A stretch of 39,189 nucleotides of DNA from Oscillospiraceae bacterium (GCA_902784305.1 CACZUK010000035.1:1-39189); one strand, 5' to 3'. Positions 16,511 through 25,412 are shown, numbered from the stretch's first letter. The notes: generated from the letters alone by a model not told the origin. Made by a program: numbers and translations.

Positions 16511-17305
16511 ATGAGTGTCAATCCCTACATGATGATTCTGCACGCGGACCCCGCCCGCTACATCCAGAAGCCTGCCCCCACCGTGCTCGCTCTGGCCAAG
16601 AGCGTCGAGGGCACCTGCGCGGTGCTGGGCCTGCTGAAAATCGGCGGTTTTCTGCTCGATTCCCTGGGCAGCCTCTCCACGGTGCAGATTTTGAACATCT
16701 CCCTGACCGGCCTGGCCCTCAAGGCCGCACTGAGCCTCCACGAGGCCTTCGGCGCCCTGTTCCCGGTCTTCGCCCTGGGCGTGCTCGTCGCGCTGGTCTG
16801 CACCGTGGCGGAGGCCGCCGGACTCTGGGCCCTCCGCGTCGCTCTGGCCGGGTCCGCCCTGCTCAAGTACACCCGCAAGGTCCTCCTGTTCGACACCGTC
16901 TTCCTGCTGCTCACCACCGTGGCCGGCATCGGCATGCGCATGTACCATTACACCCTTCACGAGCTCAGCGCGGACCCCTCCCTGCTCAAGCTGCGGACCA
17001 TCCTGCTCACCGGTGCCGGGTGCGTACTCTTCCTCGTGGTGCGGCTGCTCTACCACCGGGACGTGTTCACCGTGTTCTCCGCCATTGAGTACGAAATCCG
17101 CATGGAGTACAAGGAGACCGTGGTGGACGCCCCCAGACTGGCCGCGTTCGCCTTCCTGTTCGCCACGCTGAGCACAGCGGGCGCGGTCCTCACGGCCCGG
17201 AGCATCGGGTACACGAGCCTCCCGTTTCTCCTGCTGACGGCTATGGCGGTGAAATACTTCGCCGTCCTAGGCAGCTGGGACGGGTTCCAGCACTGTCACC
17301 GATAA
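16511..17305 (+). CDS. Hypothetical multi-pass membrane protein
   Basis: A 264-residue protein I do not recognise. It has about six hydrophobic segments (for example LLKIGGFLLDSLG, ALFPVFALGVLVALVCTV, KVLLFDTVFLLLTTVAGIG, TILLTGAGCVLFLVV, and two near the C terminus) joined by short basic loops such as YHRDVF and EYEIRMEYKE, and no catalytic motif. The ATG at 16511 has GAGGTG seven bases ahead; an in-frame GTG at 16502 would overlap that site. It has its own promoter and terminator and no operon partner. The codon choice is strongly GC-ending, as in neighbouring genes, supporting a real gene. Confidence 0.75.
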   Translation: MSVNPYMMILHADPARYIQKPAPTVLALAKSVEGTCAVLGLLKIGGFLLDSLGSLSTVQILNISLTGLALKAALSLHEAFGALFPVFALGVLVALVCTVAEAAGLWALRVALAGSALLKYTRKVLLFDTVFLLLTTVAGIGMRMYHYTLHELSADPSLLKLRTILLTGAGCVLFLVVRLLYHRDVFTVFSAIEYEIRMEYKETVVDAPRLAAFAFLFATLSTAGAVLTARSIGYTSLPFLLLTAMAVKYFAVLGSWDGFQHCHR

Positions 17306-17321
17306 GTCGATAAAATACCAG

Positions 17322-17357
17322 AAAAACCGCCTCTGAGCTGTCGGAAGCGGTTTTTTG
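17322..17357. terminator. Bidirectional terminator between convergent genes
   Basis: AAAAACCGC (17322-17330) pairs with GCGGTTTTT (17347-17355), with a T-run on the plus side and A-run on the other. It ends the orphan membrane gene and, from the other side, the M20 gene that stops at 17407. Confidence 0.75.
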
Positions 17358-17406
17358 TTGTTTTTGGTAATTTTTCAATCCGGGACCACCGGCAACGCCT
17401 TTTGTA

Positions 17407-18849
17407 TCAGTCCGGAACCACCGGCAACGCGTCCGCCGGGATGGGGCTGACAAAGCCCGCGGCGGTGCGCGCCTGGAACTCCTCCCGGGCCTCCCGAAGC
17501 AGCTCCGGGCGCGTGAACAGGTCGATGACCGACGCGCAGAGCACCTTGCCCGCGTGAAGAGCGGCCTTTCGGCCCAGCTCCGTGCCGCCGCAGGAGACGT
17601 TCTGCCAGCTGTGGCCCGGACAGCCGTTGGGCCAGGCCGCCACATGGATTTGCGCCGTGGGACACTCCCAGCTCACGTCCCCCACGTCCGTGGAGCCGGG
17701 CCGGAAGACCTCCGCCTGACACAGGGGCAGCAGAAAGTCGTTCATAGCTCCTTTGCCCGCCCGGAGCAGCTGCACCTGTTCCCGGGCAAAGGCCGCGTCG
17801 GCGGCGGCGCCCAGTCCGGGCAGCTTGTCCGCACCGGTATAGGTTTTGGAGAGCTTTTCGGCAAAATCCAGCTCTTTTTCCGTGTAATGCGGCACGCCCA
17901 ACGCCGCAAAGTTGGTATAGAGCACCCGCTCCAGAGCGTGGTTCGTCACCGTGTCGGCCAGACCGTCGATGAATTTGCGCTCCACCGTGGTGTCCGTCAT
18001 CAGGGCCGCGCCCTCCGCGATGCGGTCCACCCGCCCCTGAAGCTCCACGGCCTCCGCCACCTTGTCGGAGCGGACCATGTAGAGCACCGACGCCTCCGCC
18101 TGCACCACGTTGGGGCTGCGGCCGCCCGCGTCCGTAATGGCGTAGTGGACCCGCGCCCGGTCGCTCATGTGCTCGCGCAGGAACTGCACGCCGATGTTCA
18201 TCAGCTCCACCGCGTCCAGGGCGCTGCGGCCCCGGTCCGGGTCCCCGGCGGCGTGGGCGGCGACACCGTGAAATTTGTACTGCACCTGAATGCAGGCGTT
18301 GGTGGAGCCGGTGACCACCTCGTTGCAGTCCTCGGGATGCCAGGTCAGGGCGGCGTCCATGCCGTACCACAGCCCGTCCCGGGCCATGAAGGCCTTCGCC
18401 GCGCCGCCCTCCTCGCCGGGACAGCCGTAGAGCACCACCGTGCCCGATGCCGGATGCTCCTCCAGCCAGGCCTTCACCCCCAGCGCCGCCGCAAAGGCGC
18501 CCGCGCCCAGCAGATTGTGGCCGCAGCCGTGTCCGCAGCCGCCATTGACCAACGGACGGTGCTCCACCGCCCCCGCCTCCTGGGAGAGGCCGGAGAGGGC
18601 GTCGTACTCCGCCAGCAGCGCGATGACCGGCCGTCCCTGTCCGAAGGAGGCCGCGAAGGCCGTGGGGATGCCGCACACGCCCCGCTCCACCCGGAAGCCC
18701 TCCTGCTCCAGCAGCGCGCAGTAGAGCGCCGCGGAGCGCTCCTCCTGCAACGAAAGCTCCGCGAAGCCCCAGACCTCCCGGCAGACCCGGTCCACCAGCG
18801 GCTTTTTCGCCTCAATCGCGGCCAGCGCCGCCTGCTTTTCCTGTGTCAT
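17407..18849 (-). CDS. M20 family amidohydrolase (AbgB-like)
   Basis: A zinc-dependent amidohydrolase of 480 residues, in the M20D group with p-aminobenzoyl-glutamate hydrolase subunit B and aminoacylase-like enzymes. Metal-site motifs are visible: GCGHGCGHN, YGCPGEEGG with the catalytic glutamate pair, TWHPED, and the dimerisation-domain loop FHGVAAHAAGDPDRGRSALDA, ending with VSCGGTELGRKAALH near the C terminus. It removes acyl or aminobenzoyl groups from amino acids in the cytosol; the exact substrate is unknown. ATG 18849 has GGAGA seven bases ahead and is preferred over an in-frame ATG at 18885 that falls in the preceding hairpin. It follows an amino-acid importer in the same direction, which fits a conjugated amino acid taken up and cleaved. 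Confidence 0.88.
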   Translation of the reverse strand: MTQEKQAALAAIEAKKPLVDRVCREVWGFAELSLQEERSAALYCALLEQEGFRVERGVCGIPTAFAASFGQGRPVIALLAEYDALSGLSQEAGAVEHRPLVNGGCGHGCGHNLLGAGAFAAALGVKAWLEEHPASGTVVLYGCPGEEGGAAKAFMARDGLWYGMDAALTWHPEDCNEVVTGSTNACIQVQYKFHGVAAHAAGDPDRGRSALDAVELMNIGVQFLREHMSDRARVHYAITDAGGRSPNVVQAEASVLYMVRSDKVAEAVELQGRVDRIAEGAALMTDTTVERKFIDGLADTVTNHALERVLYTNFAALGVPHYTEKELDFAEKLSKTYTGADKLPGLGAAADAAFAREQVQLLRAGKGAMNDFLLPLCQAEVFRPGSTDVGDVSWECPTAQIHVAAWPNGCPGHSWQNVSCGGTELGRKAALHAGKVLCASVIDLFTRPELLREAREEFQARTAAGFVSPIPADALPVVPD

Positions 18850-18871
18850 GTATTTCTCCTTGTCACCCTTC

Positions 18872-18908
18872 AAAAACAGGCGCATACCGTGCAGTATGCG
18901 CCTGTTTT
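18872..18908 (-). terminator. Strong intercistronic hairpin/attenuator
   Basis: A perfect 15-bp stem, 18873-18887 with 18894-18908, loop CGTGCA. On the minus strand it is followed by TTTTTG. It sits 19 bases after the ATPase gene stop and only 23 bases before the M20 start, leaving no room for an M20 promoter after it. Confidence 0.8.
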
Positions 18909-18927
18909 GCAGTTATTTCGGAACGGT

Positions 18928-19710
18928 TTACTTGAGCACCTGGCTCAGGAACTCCTTCAGGCGCAGGTTGCGCGGATGGTCGAAGATGTCCTCCGGGGTT
19001 CCCTCCTCCACCAGCTTGCCCTCGGCCATGAACAGCACCCGGTTGCCCACCTCACGGGCAAAGCCCATCTCGTGGGTCACGACCACCATGGTCATGCCCG
19101 CCTTGGCCAGCTCCTTCATGACGTCCAGCACCTCGCCCACCATCTCCGGGTCCAGAGCGGAGGTGGGCTCGTCGAAGAGCATGACCTCCGGCTCCATCAT
19201 CAGCGCCCGGACGATGGCCACGCGCTGCTTCTGTCCGCCGGAGAGCTGGATGGGATAGGCGTTGGCCCGGTCCCCCAGGCCGACCCGCTCCAGCAGGCCC
19301 TGGGCCTTCTTCTCGGCCTCGTTCTCGTTCATGCCCTTCACCTGCACGGGGGCCAGGGTCATGTTGTCCATAATGGTCAGATGCGGGAAGAGGTTGAAGT
19401 GCTGGAAGACCATGCCCATCTTCTGACGGTGCAGGTCCAGGTTCATCTTCACCATGCGGCCCTTGCCGTCGGGCACTTTCTTCTTGGTGATGTCCACGCC
19501 GTCGAAGAAAATCGAACCGCCGGTGGGCTGCTCCAGCAGGTTCAGGGAGCGCAGGAAGGTGGATTTGCCGGAGCCGGAGGGCCCGATGACCGCCATCACG
19601 TCGCCCTTGTTCACGTCCACGGTGATGTCGTCCAGGGCCTTGATGGTGCCCCGGTTGTAGTACTTTTTCAGATTGCGCACCTGAATGAGGACCTTATCGT
19701 CTGTCGCCAC
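18928..19710 (-). CDS. Polar amino-acid ABC importer ATPase (GlnQ-like)
   Basis: A 260-residue ATPase powering uptake of polar amino acids. Walker A is GPSGSGKST, the Q-loop [13 protein letters not shown], the signature [15 protein letters not shown], Walker [14 protein letters not shown], and the switch His is in [18 protein letters not shown] and [11 protein letters not shown] are typical of the GlnQ/HisP subfamily. Translation starts at GTG 19710, with AAAGGAG nine bases ahead, overlapping the permease stop by 17 bases. Third gene of a binding protein-permease-ATPase operon. Confidence 0.95.
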   Translation of the reverse strand: MATDDKVLIQVRNLKKYYNRGTIKALDDITVDVNKGDVMAVIGPSGSGKSTFLRSLNLLEQPTGGSIFFDGVDITKKKVPDGKGRMVKMNLDLHRQKMGMVFQHFNLFPHLTIMDNMTLAPVQVKGMNENEAEKKAQGLLERVGLGDRANAYPIQLSGGQKQRVAIVRALMMEPEVMLFDEPTSALDPEMVGEVLDVMKELAKAGMTMVVVTHEMGFAREVGNRVLFMAEGKLVEEGTPEDIFDHPRNLRLKEFLSQVLK

Positions 19711-20479
19711 GGCTCATTCTCCTTTCAAAGTAGGCAATGATTTTGGAGGTGGGGAAGCACAGGCAGAAGTAAATCGCTGTGGCCACCAGCAGCGGCTCCA
19801 CGATGATGAAGGTCGCGCCCTTCACCGCGTTCACGGCGCTCATGATGTCCTGCACGCCGATGGTGTAGGTGATGGAGGACTCTTTGATGATGACCACGAA
19901 CTCGTTGGCGATGGCCGGCAGGATGTTCTTGATGGCCTGGGGCAGGATGATGAAGCGCAGATTCTGAATCTGGCTCAGGCCCAGGGAGCGGGCCGCCTCC
20001 GTCTGGCCGCCGTCCACGCTCTGGATGCCGGAGCGGATGATTTCGCACAGGTACGCGCCGGAGTTCATGCCCAGAGCCACCACGCCGGGGAAGAAGCGCT
20101 CAAACTTCACAAAGCCGAAGAAGGTGAAGGACGGCAGCTGAATGATGCTGAACACGCCGTAGTAGATGATGAAAACCTGCACCAGCACCGGGGTGGAGCG
20201 CAGAATCTCCACATAGGCGGTGGCGAGGAAGGACAGGGGGTTGAACTTGCTCACCACGCTGCGCCAGCCGCCGTCGAGCTCAAAGCCCTCCTCGTTCAGG
20301 CCCAGAAAGCCCAGGGGCCGGAAGTTGGACAGGCGCATCAGCGCCAGAATCAGCGCCAGCACAAAGCCCACCAGCACCGTGAGCAGAGAGAGCAACACCG
20401 TCACCAGAAGGCCCTGCAAAAACAGCTGCCGATAGCCCATGATGACCGGGAAGTTTGAAAGCTTCACAAAAGAGTCCAT
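19694..20479 (-). CDS. Polar amino-acid ABC importer permease
   Basis: A 261-residue inner-membrane subunit of the HisM/GlnP type. About five hydrophobic helices are seen. [20 protein letters not shown] and the coupling-helix EAA motif [24 protein letters not shown] mark the family. ATG 20479 is chosen because AAGGAG lies seven bases ahead; the longer frame from GTG 20497 lacks such a site. Between the two ends of the family's conserved helices there is an insert of about 25 polar residues (residues 55-80) predicted to be outside. It pairs with the GlnQ-like ATPase. Confidence 0.93.
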   Translation of the reverse strand: MDSFVKLSNFPVIMGYRQLFLQGLLVTVLLSLLTVLVGFVLALILALMRLSNFRPLGFLGLNEEGFELDGGWRSVVSKFNPLSFLATAYVEILRSTPVLVQVFIIYYGVFSIIQLPSFTFFGFVKFERFFPGVVALGMNSGAYLCEIIRSGIQSVDGGQTEAARSLGLSQIQNLRFIILPQAIKNILPAIANEFVVIIKESSITYTIGVQDIMSAVNAVKGATFIIVEPLLVATAIYFCLCFPTSKIIAYFERRMSRGDRR

Positions 20480-20512
20480 AAATTGCTCCTTATTCACACC
20501 AGATGTGGGAAA

Positions 20513-20541
20513 GCCCCCCTCCCCCGTTGGGAGGAGGGAGG
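20513..20541 (-). other. C/G-rich imperfect hairpin between binding protein and permease genes
   Basis: The plus strand reads a run of C, GTT, then G/A-rich sequence that pairs imperfectly over about 10 bp. No U-tract follows. Such hairpins commonly stabilise the upstream message so that the binding protein is made in excess; that role is inferred from position only. Confidence 0.4.
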
Positions 20542-20559
20542 CAAAATGTTGTGAAGGAA

Positions 20560-21531
20560 TTAAGCGGCGCTGGCAGAAGCCTCGGCTGCGGCGGAGGCGT
20601 CGGCCTGCTCGACGGGCGCCTGGCCGTTCTCGTCCAGCAGGCCCTCGTACTTGGTGCCGCTGGCCTGCTCGTTGGCATCAGCGATGAACTGCGCCAGGGA
20701 GCCGTCGGCCTGAGCGGCGGCGATGGCCTCGTTCACACCGGCCAGCAGGGCGGCGTTGCCCTTGCACACGCCGATGGCGGAGCCCTCCTGCTCATAGGGC
20801 ACGTCCAGCACCAGCTCCAGCTCGGGGTAGTTCTTCTGATAGCTCTTGGCCACGTCGGTCTCAATGAAGGCGGCGTACTCCTTGCCGGCCAGCAGCTCGG
20901 AGATGATGTCCGTCACCTTGGGCATGGACACGATGTTGGCGTTGGGGGTGTTCTGGTTGGCCAGGTCCAGCTGGATGGAGCCGGTCTGAGCGCCGATGGT
21001 GCACTCGGGCTTGTTCACGTCGTCAAAGCTGGTGATGCTGTCCGCATTGGCCTTCACCGTCACCAGGGACTGACCGCCCTTGTAGTAGATGTCGGAGAAG
21101 TCCATGATGGCCTCGCGCTTGGGGTCGGGAGACAGACCGGCCATGCCCAGGTCCACGCTCTTGGTCTGTAGCTCGGTCAGCACGCCGTCGAAGTCCACGG
21201 TGACCATCTCCAGCTCCAGGCCCAGATAGTCGGCGATGTACTGGGCCAGAGCCACGTCAAAGCCGGCCAGGGTGGGGGTGTTGTTCTCGTCCAGAGCGTA
21301 GAACTCATAGGGGGCGAAGTCGGGGCTGGTGGCCACGGTCAGCTTGCCCTCGGTGATGGTGGTCAGCTCGCTCTTCCAGTCGGCAGCGGCAGCGGAGCCG
21401 TCCGCGGCAGCGGCGGGAGCGGAGGCGTCCGCGGTGTCGGTCTTGGTCTCAGCAGCGCCGTTGGAGCCGCAGCCCACCAGCATGGCCAGGCACATGGACA
21501 GAGAGAGCAGCAAAGCAAGAATCTTTTTCAT
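20560..21531 (-). CDS. Amino-acid ABC transporter substrate-binding lipoprotein
   Basis: A 323-residue extracellular solute-binding protein of family 3. The signal peptide MKKILALLLSLSMCLAMLVGC ends in the lipobox LVGC (Cys21), so it is lipid-anchored. An Ala/Ser/Asp-rich tether follows to about 50. The fold begins KLTVATSPDFAPYEFY, then GFDVALAQYIADYLGLELEMV and FDGVLTELQTKSVDLGMAGLSPDPKR, all strong family-3 signatures. The C terminus has an unusual Ala/Glu/Ser-rich tail (about 300-323). First gene of the importer operon with its own strong promoter. Confidence 0.94.
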   Translation of the reverse strand: MKKILALLLSLSMCLAMLVGCGSNGAAETKTDTADASAPAAAADGSAAAADWKSELTTITEGKLTVATSPDFAPYEFYALDENNTPTLAGFDVALAQYIADYLGLELEMVTVDFDGVLTELQTKSVDLGMAGLSPDPKREAIMDFSDIYYKGGQSLVTVKANADSITSFDDVNKPECTIGAQTGSIQLDLANQNTPNANIVSMPKVTDIISELLAGKEYAAFIETDVAKSYQKNYPELELVLDVPYEQEGSAIGVCKGNAALLAGVNEAIAAAQADGSLAQFIADANEQASGTKYEGLLDENGQAPVEQADASAAAEASASAA

Positions 21532-21724
21532 CGTTCATTCACTCCTAAATCTTTCATTCCGGGGAAGCTCCGCTGCTCCGCCCCCGCGTGGGGAGAGGAC
21601 GCAAAGGTCCGGCGCACGTCACCCGCGCAGCCGATGCTCCGCGGCAAGGCTCCGGGCCTCGTCCCGGGCCGGGGCGGCAGACAGGGCTTCCCTGACACTT
21701 TATCGCGTCATTGCGACAGTGCCC

Positions 21725-21753
21725 ATTATACAGGCTAACTGGCCGACGCGCAA
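21725..21753 (-). promoter_or_regulatory. Sigma-A promoter of the amino-acid importer operon
   Basis: On the minus strand TTGCGC (21748-21753), 17-base spacer, perfect TATAAT (21725-21730). Confidence 0.75.
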
Positions 21754-21764
21754 GTAATATACAG

Positions 21765-21786
21765 AATATTCATAAAAATATTCATA
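21765..21786 (-). promoter_or_regulatory. Paired AATATTCATA direct repeats upstream of the importer promoter
   Basis: AATATTCATA occurs at 21765-21774 and again at 21777-21786, a 12-base period just upstream of the -35. The minus-strand form (TATGAATATT) partly resembles ArgR half-sites, and the AT-rich stretch could also be an UP element. Confidence 0.4.
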
Positions 21787-21901
21787 GATTCGTCCACATA
21801 ACCAGCCGCGCCTGTGTGGAAATGAGCAAAAAGCGCACTGCGCACAACAAACGCGGTTTTCGCGCCGGAACAATGGAATAGAAGTGAATTGGCCGCGCGC
21901 C

Positions 21902-22279
21902 TCAGCGGACCGCCACGACCTCCATCTCCATTTTCGCGCCCGCGGGCAGCTTCGCCACCTGGACGCAGGAGCGGGCCGGAGGATTTTCCGGGAATTTTGT
22001 TGCGTAAATGGCGTTCATCGCGGCGAAATCTCCCAAATCGGTCAGAAAAACGGTGGTCTTCACCACATTGGCAAAGCTCATCCCGGCCGCGCTGAGCACA
22101 GCCTCCAGATTGGCCAGCACCTGCACCGCCTGCTCCTCGATGCTCTCACCGGCCAGCTTGCCCGTCTCCGGCACCAGAGGCACCTGGCCGGAGCTGTACA
22201 GCGTGTTTCCGGCGAGGATGGCGTGAGAATAGGGGCCCAGAGCGGCGGGGGCCTTGCTTGCAGAAATAACCTTCGACAT
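21902..22279 (-). CDS. ridA: RidA family enamine/imine deaminase
   Basis: A 125-residue cytosolic protein that hydrolyses reactive enamine/imine intermediates made by PLP enzymes such as threonine dehydratase. Family signatures are present: GPYSHAILAGNTLYSSGQ, NLEAVLSAAGMSFANVVKTTVFLTDLGDFAAMN and the substrate-binding Arg in PARSCVQVAKLPAGAKMEMEVVA. Length is normal. AGGAG precedes the ATG, with a promoter TTTACT-N17-TATACT at 22315-22343. It is a single-gene unit next to amino-acid transport, a fitting neighbourhood. Confidence 0.93.
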   Translation of the reverse strand: MSKVISASKAPAALGPYSHAILAGNTLYSSGQVPLVPETGKLAGESIEEQAVQVLANLEAVLSAAGMSFANVVKTTVFLTDLGDFAAMNAIYATKFPENPPARSCVQVAKLPAGAKMEMEVVAVR

Positions 22280-22314
22280 AGTTGCTACACTCCTTTAAAG
22301 CTTTGCTTTGTAAA

Positions 22315-22343
22315 AGTATAGCACAGCTTTGCGGTCAAGTAAA
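22315..22343 (-). promoter_or_regulatory. Putative sigma-A promoter of ridA
   Basis: On the minus strand TTTACT (22338-22343), 17-base spacer, TATACT (22315-22320), about 40 bases before the ridA start. Confidence 0.55.
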
Positions 22344-22435
22344 GCCATAAAAACAAAATAATACGGCAAAATTTGTATTCCGTGACGAACATCACAAGAG
22401 CCTGTTGGATACAAGCCCACTTTGCAAAGTTTGAT

Positions 22436-22464
22436 TTGCTTCCTGGGGAAATCTGTGGTATACT
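22436..22464 (+). promoter_or_regulatory. Sigma-A promoter of the ruvCAB operon
   Basis: TTGCTT (22436-22441), 17-base spacer, TATACT (22459-22464), 30 bases before the ruvC ATG. Confidence 0.6.
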
Positions 22465-22493
22465 GGAACATATTTTTGATTTGGGGTGCGGCT

Positions 22494-23015
22494 ATGTTGA
22501 TTCTCGGCATTGACCCCGGCGTGGCCACCGTGGGCTTCGGGCTGATTGAGGCCCAGCGGGGCCGCAACCGGCTCATCCAATACGGCACCATCACCACCCC
22601 GGCGGGGATTCCCCTCTCGGACCGGCTCCTCCAGCTCCACCGGGACATGGGCGAGCTGCTGGAGCTGTTCCACCCGGAGGAGGTGGCGGTGGAGGAGCTG
22701 TTTTTCAGCAAGAACATCACCACGGGCATCGCGGTGGCCCACGGCCGGGGCGTGCTGCTGCTGGCGGTGGCGGAGCGGGGCATTCCGGTGTTTGAGTACA
22801 CGCCCATGCAGGTGAAGCAGAGCGTGGTGGGCTACGGCAAGGCGGAAAAGCGGCAGGTGATGGACATGACCCGGCGCCTGCTGCACATGGACGCGATTCC
22901 CCGCCCGGACGACGCCGCCGACGCGCTGGCTCTGGCGATTTGTCACGCCCGGGCCGCCACCAGCCTCATCAACACCGACCGGCGCTTTGACGCGCGGAAG
23001 TACGACACAAGGTGA
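22494..23015 (+). CDS. ruvC: Holliday junction resolvase RuvC
   Basis: Endonuclease that cuts Holliday junctions with RuvAB. The 173-residue chain starts MLILGIDPGVATVGFG, carrying the first catalytic Asp. VEELFFSKNITTGIAVAHGRG holds the next catalytic Glu, and PDDAADALALAICH the last acidic pair. ATG 22494 matches the family's start exactly; the longer frame to 22422 is not supported because it would begin upstream of the promoter. GGGGTG is the likely ribosome site. First gene of ruvC-ruvA-ruvB. Confidence 0.95.
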   Translation: MLILGIDPGVATVGFGLIEAQRGRNRLIQYGTITTPAGIPLSDRLLQLHRDMGELLELFHPEEVAVEELFFSKNITTGIAVAHGRGVLLLAVAERGIPVFEYTPMQVKQSVVGYGKAEKRQVMDMTRRLLHMDAIPRPDDAADALALAICHARAATSLINTDRRFDARKYDTR

Positions 23016-23163
23016 TGGCAGGACTCTGCCCTGCACCCGCTCAGGGAGGGACTTTGGAAAGCGTCCCCTGAGAACCCCCGAAGCTTCCATTTCCTGACGG
23101 GCGGAACCGGGAAAGCGGGTATGAACCCCTCGCTCTATTCTTCTGAAAAAGGACACTTTTACT

Positions 23164-23772
23164 ATGTTTTACTATCTGAACGGAACCGTGGCCCACATTG
23201 GCCCCTATCTGGCCGTCATCGACTGCGGCGGCGTGGGCTACGAGTGCAAGACCACCAATTACACCCTCTCCACCCTGAAAAAGGGGGAAAAGGCCAAGCT
23301 GTTCACCATCTTTTCCGTGCGGCAGGACGGCTTTGACCTGTTCGGCTTCTCCTCTCTGGAGGAGCGGAACCTGTTCCAGATGCTCACCGGCGTCAGCGGC
23401 GTGGGGCCCAAGGCGGCGCTGTCCATTCTGTCCACCTCGCCCCCCTCGCATTTGGCCCTGAGCATCATCACCGGCGACGTGAAGAGCCTCACCGCCGCCC
23501 AGGGCGTGGGCAAGAAAATCGCCCAGCGCATCGTGCTGGAGCTCAAGGACAAGCTGGCCAAGGAGCGCAGCGCCGCCGCAGACTCCGGCTTCCCCGCCGT
23601 GCCCGCCGGAGTCGCCCCCATCCCCGAGGACAAGCAGGGCGAGGCCAGCGCCGCGCTGGCGGTTCTGGGCTACTCTCAGGGGGAAATCAACGCGGCTCTG
23701 CGGGGGCTGGATACCGCCAATCTCAGCGTGGAGGAGGTCATCAAGGCCGCTCTGCGCCGCATGGTGAAGTGA
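23164..23772 (+). CDS. ruvA: Holliday junction branch migration protein RuvA
   Basis: DNA-binding tetramer that targets RuvB to Holliday junctions. The 202-residue chain starts [27 protein letters not shown] (domain I OB fold, begins as RuvA does). Two helix-hairpin-helix motifs follow, [17 protein letters not shown] and [22 protein letters not shown] flexible linker and domain III ([20 protein letters not shown]) complete it. About 150 bases separate it from ruvC, including an imperfect hairpin near 23040-23070. Confidence 0.96.
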   Translation: MFYYLNGTVAHIGPYLAVIDCGGVGYECKTTNYTLSTLKKGEKAKLFTIFSVRQDGFDLFGFSSLEERNLFQMLTGVSGVGPKAALSILSTSPPSHLALSIITGDVKSLTAAQGVGKKIAQRIVLELKDKLAKERSAAADSGFPAVPAGVAPIPEDKQGEASAALAVLGYSQGEINAALRGLDTANLSVEEVIKAALRRMVK

Positions 23773-23782
23773 GGAGGTTTGT

Positions 23783-24832
23783 ATGGCGATTGATTTCGGA
23801 CAAATGCCCGCTCCGGAGAGCGAGCCGCTGGTGACCCCTTCCCTGCTGCGGGAGGATGAGGGCGAGTTCTCCCTGCGGCCCCGGTTTCTGCGGGAGTACA
23901 TCGGCCAGAAAAAGGCCAAGGAAAATCTGGAAATCTTCATCGAGGCGGCCAAGCTCCGGGGCGAGCCCCTGGACCATGTGCTGCTCTACGGCCCCCCCGG
24001 TTTGGGCAAAACCACTCTGGCGGGCATCATCGCCAACGAGATGGGCGTGAATCTGCGCATCACCTCCGGCCCCGCCATTGAGAAGCCCGGCGATTTGGCC
24101 GCGCTGCTGACCAACCTTTCCGAGAACGACATTCTGTTTGTGGACGAAATCCACCGCATGAACCGGGCCGTGGAGGAAATTCTCTACCCCGCCATGGAGG
24201 ATTACGCCATCGACATCATCATCGGCAAGGGGCCCAGCGCCAACTCCATCCGGCTGGACCTGCCCCGGTTCACCCTCATCGGCGCCACGACCCGCGCCGG
24301 GTCCCTGTCCGCGCCGCTGCGGGACCGCTTCGGCGTGAATCTGCGGCTGGAGCTCTACACGCCGGAGGAGCTGGCCCTGATTGTCAAGCGCTCCGCGGGC
24401 ATCCTCCAGGTGCCCATTGAGGAGGCCGGCGCCATGGAAATCGCCCGCCGCAGCCGGGGCACCCCCCGCATCGCCAACCGCATGCTGCGCCGGGTGCGGG
24501 ACTTCGCCCAGGTGCGCTCCGGCGGCGTCATCACTCAGGAGGTGGCCGACCGCGCCCTCACCGCCCTGGAGGTGGACCACATGGGCCTGGACAACATCGA
24601 CCGGCGCATGCTCCGGGCCATCATCGACTACTACTCCGGCGGGCCCGTGGGTCTGGAGACTCTGGCCGCCACCATCAACGAGGACACGGTCACGCTGGAG
24701 GACATGTACGAGCCCTACCTGCTCCAGCAGGGCTTTCTGACCCGCACCCCCCGGGGCCGCTGCGTCACCCCCTTCGCCTACCGTCACCTGCACATGGAGC
24801 TGCCCGACGCCCAACAGAGCTTGTTCGACTGA
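23783..24832 (+). CDS. ruvB: Holliday junction branch migration helicase RuvB
   Basis: AAA+ ATPase that drives branch migration. The 349-residue chain has [18 protein letters not shown], Walker [10 protein letters not shown], Walker [10 protein letters not shown], sensor [20 protein letters not shown] with the arginine finger region, and the C-terminal winged helix ending [21 protein letters not shown] precedes the ATG, 10 bases after ruvA. Complete and normal. Confidence 0.97.
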   Translation: MAIDFGQMPAPESEPLVTPSLLREDEGEFSLRPRFLREYIGQKKAKENLEIFIEAAKLRGEPLDHVLLYGPPGLGKTTLAGIIANEMGVNLRITSGPAIEKPGDLAALLTNLSENDILFVDEIHRMNRAVEEILYPAMEDYAIDIIIGKGPSANSIRLDLPRFTLIGATTRAGSLSAPLRDRFGVNLRLELYTPEELALIVKRSAGILQVPIEEAGAMEIARRSRGTPRIANRMLRRVRDFAQVRSGGVITQEVADRALTALEVDHMGLDNIDRRMLRAIIDYYSGGPVGLETLAATINEDTVTLEDMYEPYLLQQGFLTRTPRGRCVTPFAYRHLHMELPDAQQSLFD

Positions 24833-24839
24833 GGTGCTT

Positions 24840-25400
24840 ATGAACGACACAGAAAGAACCGACGAGGCCCTCTGCGCCCTGGCCCAGTCCGGGGACGCCC
24901 AGGCGGAGGAATCTTTGCTGCTGCGCTGGCGCAGAAACGTGCGCCTGTGCGCCCGCCCCCTCTTCCTGCTGGGCGGGGACAGCGAAGATTTGATTCAGGA
25001 GGGCATGCTGGGCCTGCTGCGGGCCATTCGCGGCTTCGACCCGGAGCGCGGCAGCAGCTTCGGCAGCTACGCGGAGCTGTGCATCCGCAGCGCCATGCTC
25101 ACGGCCATCCGCAGCGCCGCCGCCAAGCGCCACAGCGTCCTGAACAACTCCCTGCCCCTGGACATTCTGCTGGAGACGGACGACCCCATGGGCGACCCGG
25201 AGCGCATCGTTTTGCTCCGGGAGGCCACCCGGGAGCGCATGGAGCGGCTGCGCGGTCGCCTCTCCCCGCTGGAGGCTCAGGTGCACGGCCTCTATCTGGA
25301 GGGTCTGAGCTGCGCGGAAATCGCCCGGCGGCTGGACCGGAGCGAGAAGAGCGTGGACAACGCCATCCAGCGCATCCGCCGCAAGGAGGCGCAGTCGTGA
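24840..25400 (+). CDS. Sigma-70 family RNA polymerase sigma factor (SigH-like)
   Basis: A 186-residue alternative sigma factor. Region 2 contains DLIQEGMLGLLRAIRGFDPERGSSFGSYAELCIRSAMLTAIR, the core-binding and -10-recognition pattern. Region 4 (LSPLEAQVHGLYLEGLSCAEIARRLDRSEKSVDNAIQRIRRK) is a standard -35-binding helix-turn-helix. Between them is a short linker without extra domains. The length and motif order are closest to SigH of endospore formers; I cannot separate that from other short group 3/4 factors. GAGGTG overlaps the ruvB stop and gives ATG 24840; the gene is coupled to ruvB (gap 7 bases). Its 3' UTR carries the 38-bp array. Confidence 0.88.
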   Translation: MNDTERTDEALCALAQSGDAQAEESLLLRWRRNVRLCARPLFLLGGDSEDLIQEGMLGLLRAIRGFDPERGSSFGSYAELCIRSAMLTAIRSAAAKRHSVLNNSLPLDILLETDDPMGDPERIVLLREATRERMERLRGRLSPLEAQVHGLYLEGLSCAEIARRLDRSEKSVDNAIQRIRRKEAQS

Positions 25401-25412
25401 GGACAGCGCGGC

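Larger units (their letters stand above)
21532..21901. other. Gene-free control region of the importer operon
   Basis: About 370 bases between the binding-protein start and the RidA stop. It holds a 190-base leader, the promoter at 21725-21753, and AT-rich direct repeats at 21765-21786. A small GCGC-ACT-GCGC hairpin with T-run on the minus strand (21828-21843) may terminate RidA. No gene seen. Confidence 0.6.

Noticed and set aside
17554..19740. Long plus-strand frame opposite the M20 and ATPase genes
   Set aside because: Spans two real genes and a hairpin; no recognisable domain.
21724..21739. Possible further GTTAG-type operator at the importer promoter
   Set aside because: It has CTAAC but the other arm is CATTA; it does not match the inverted repeat.
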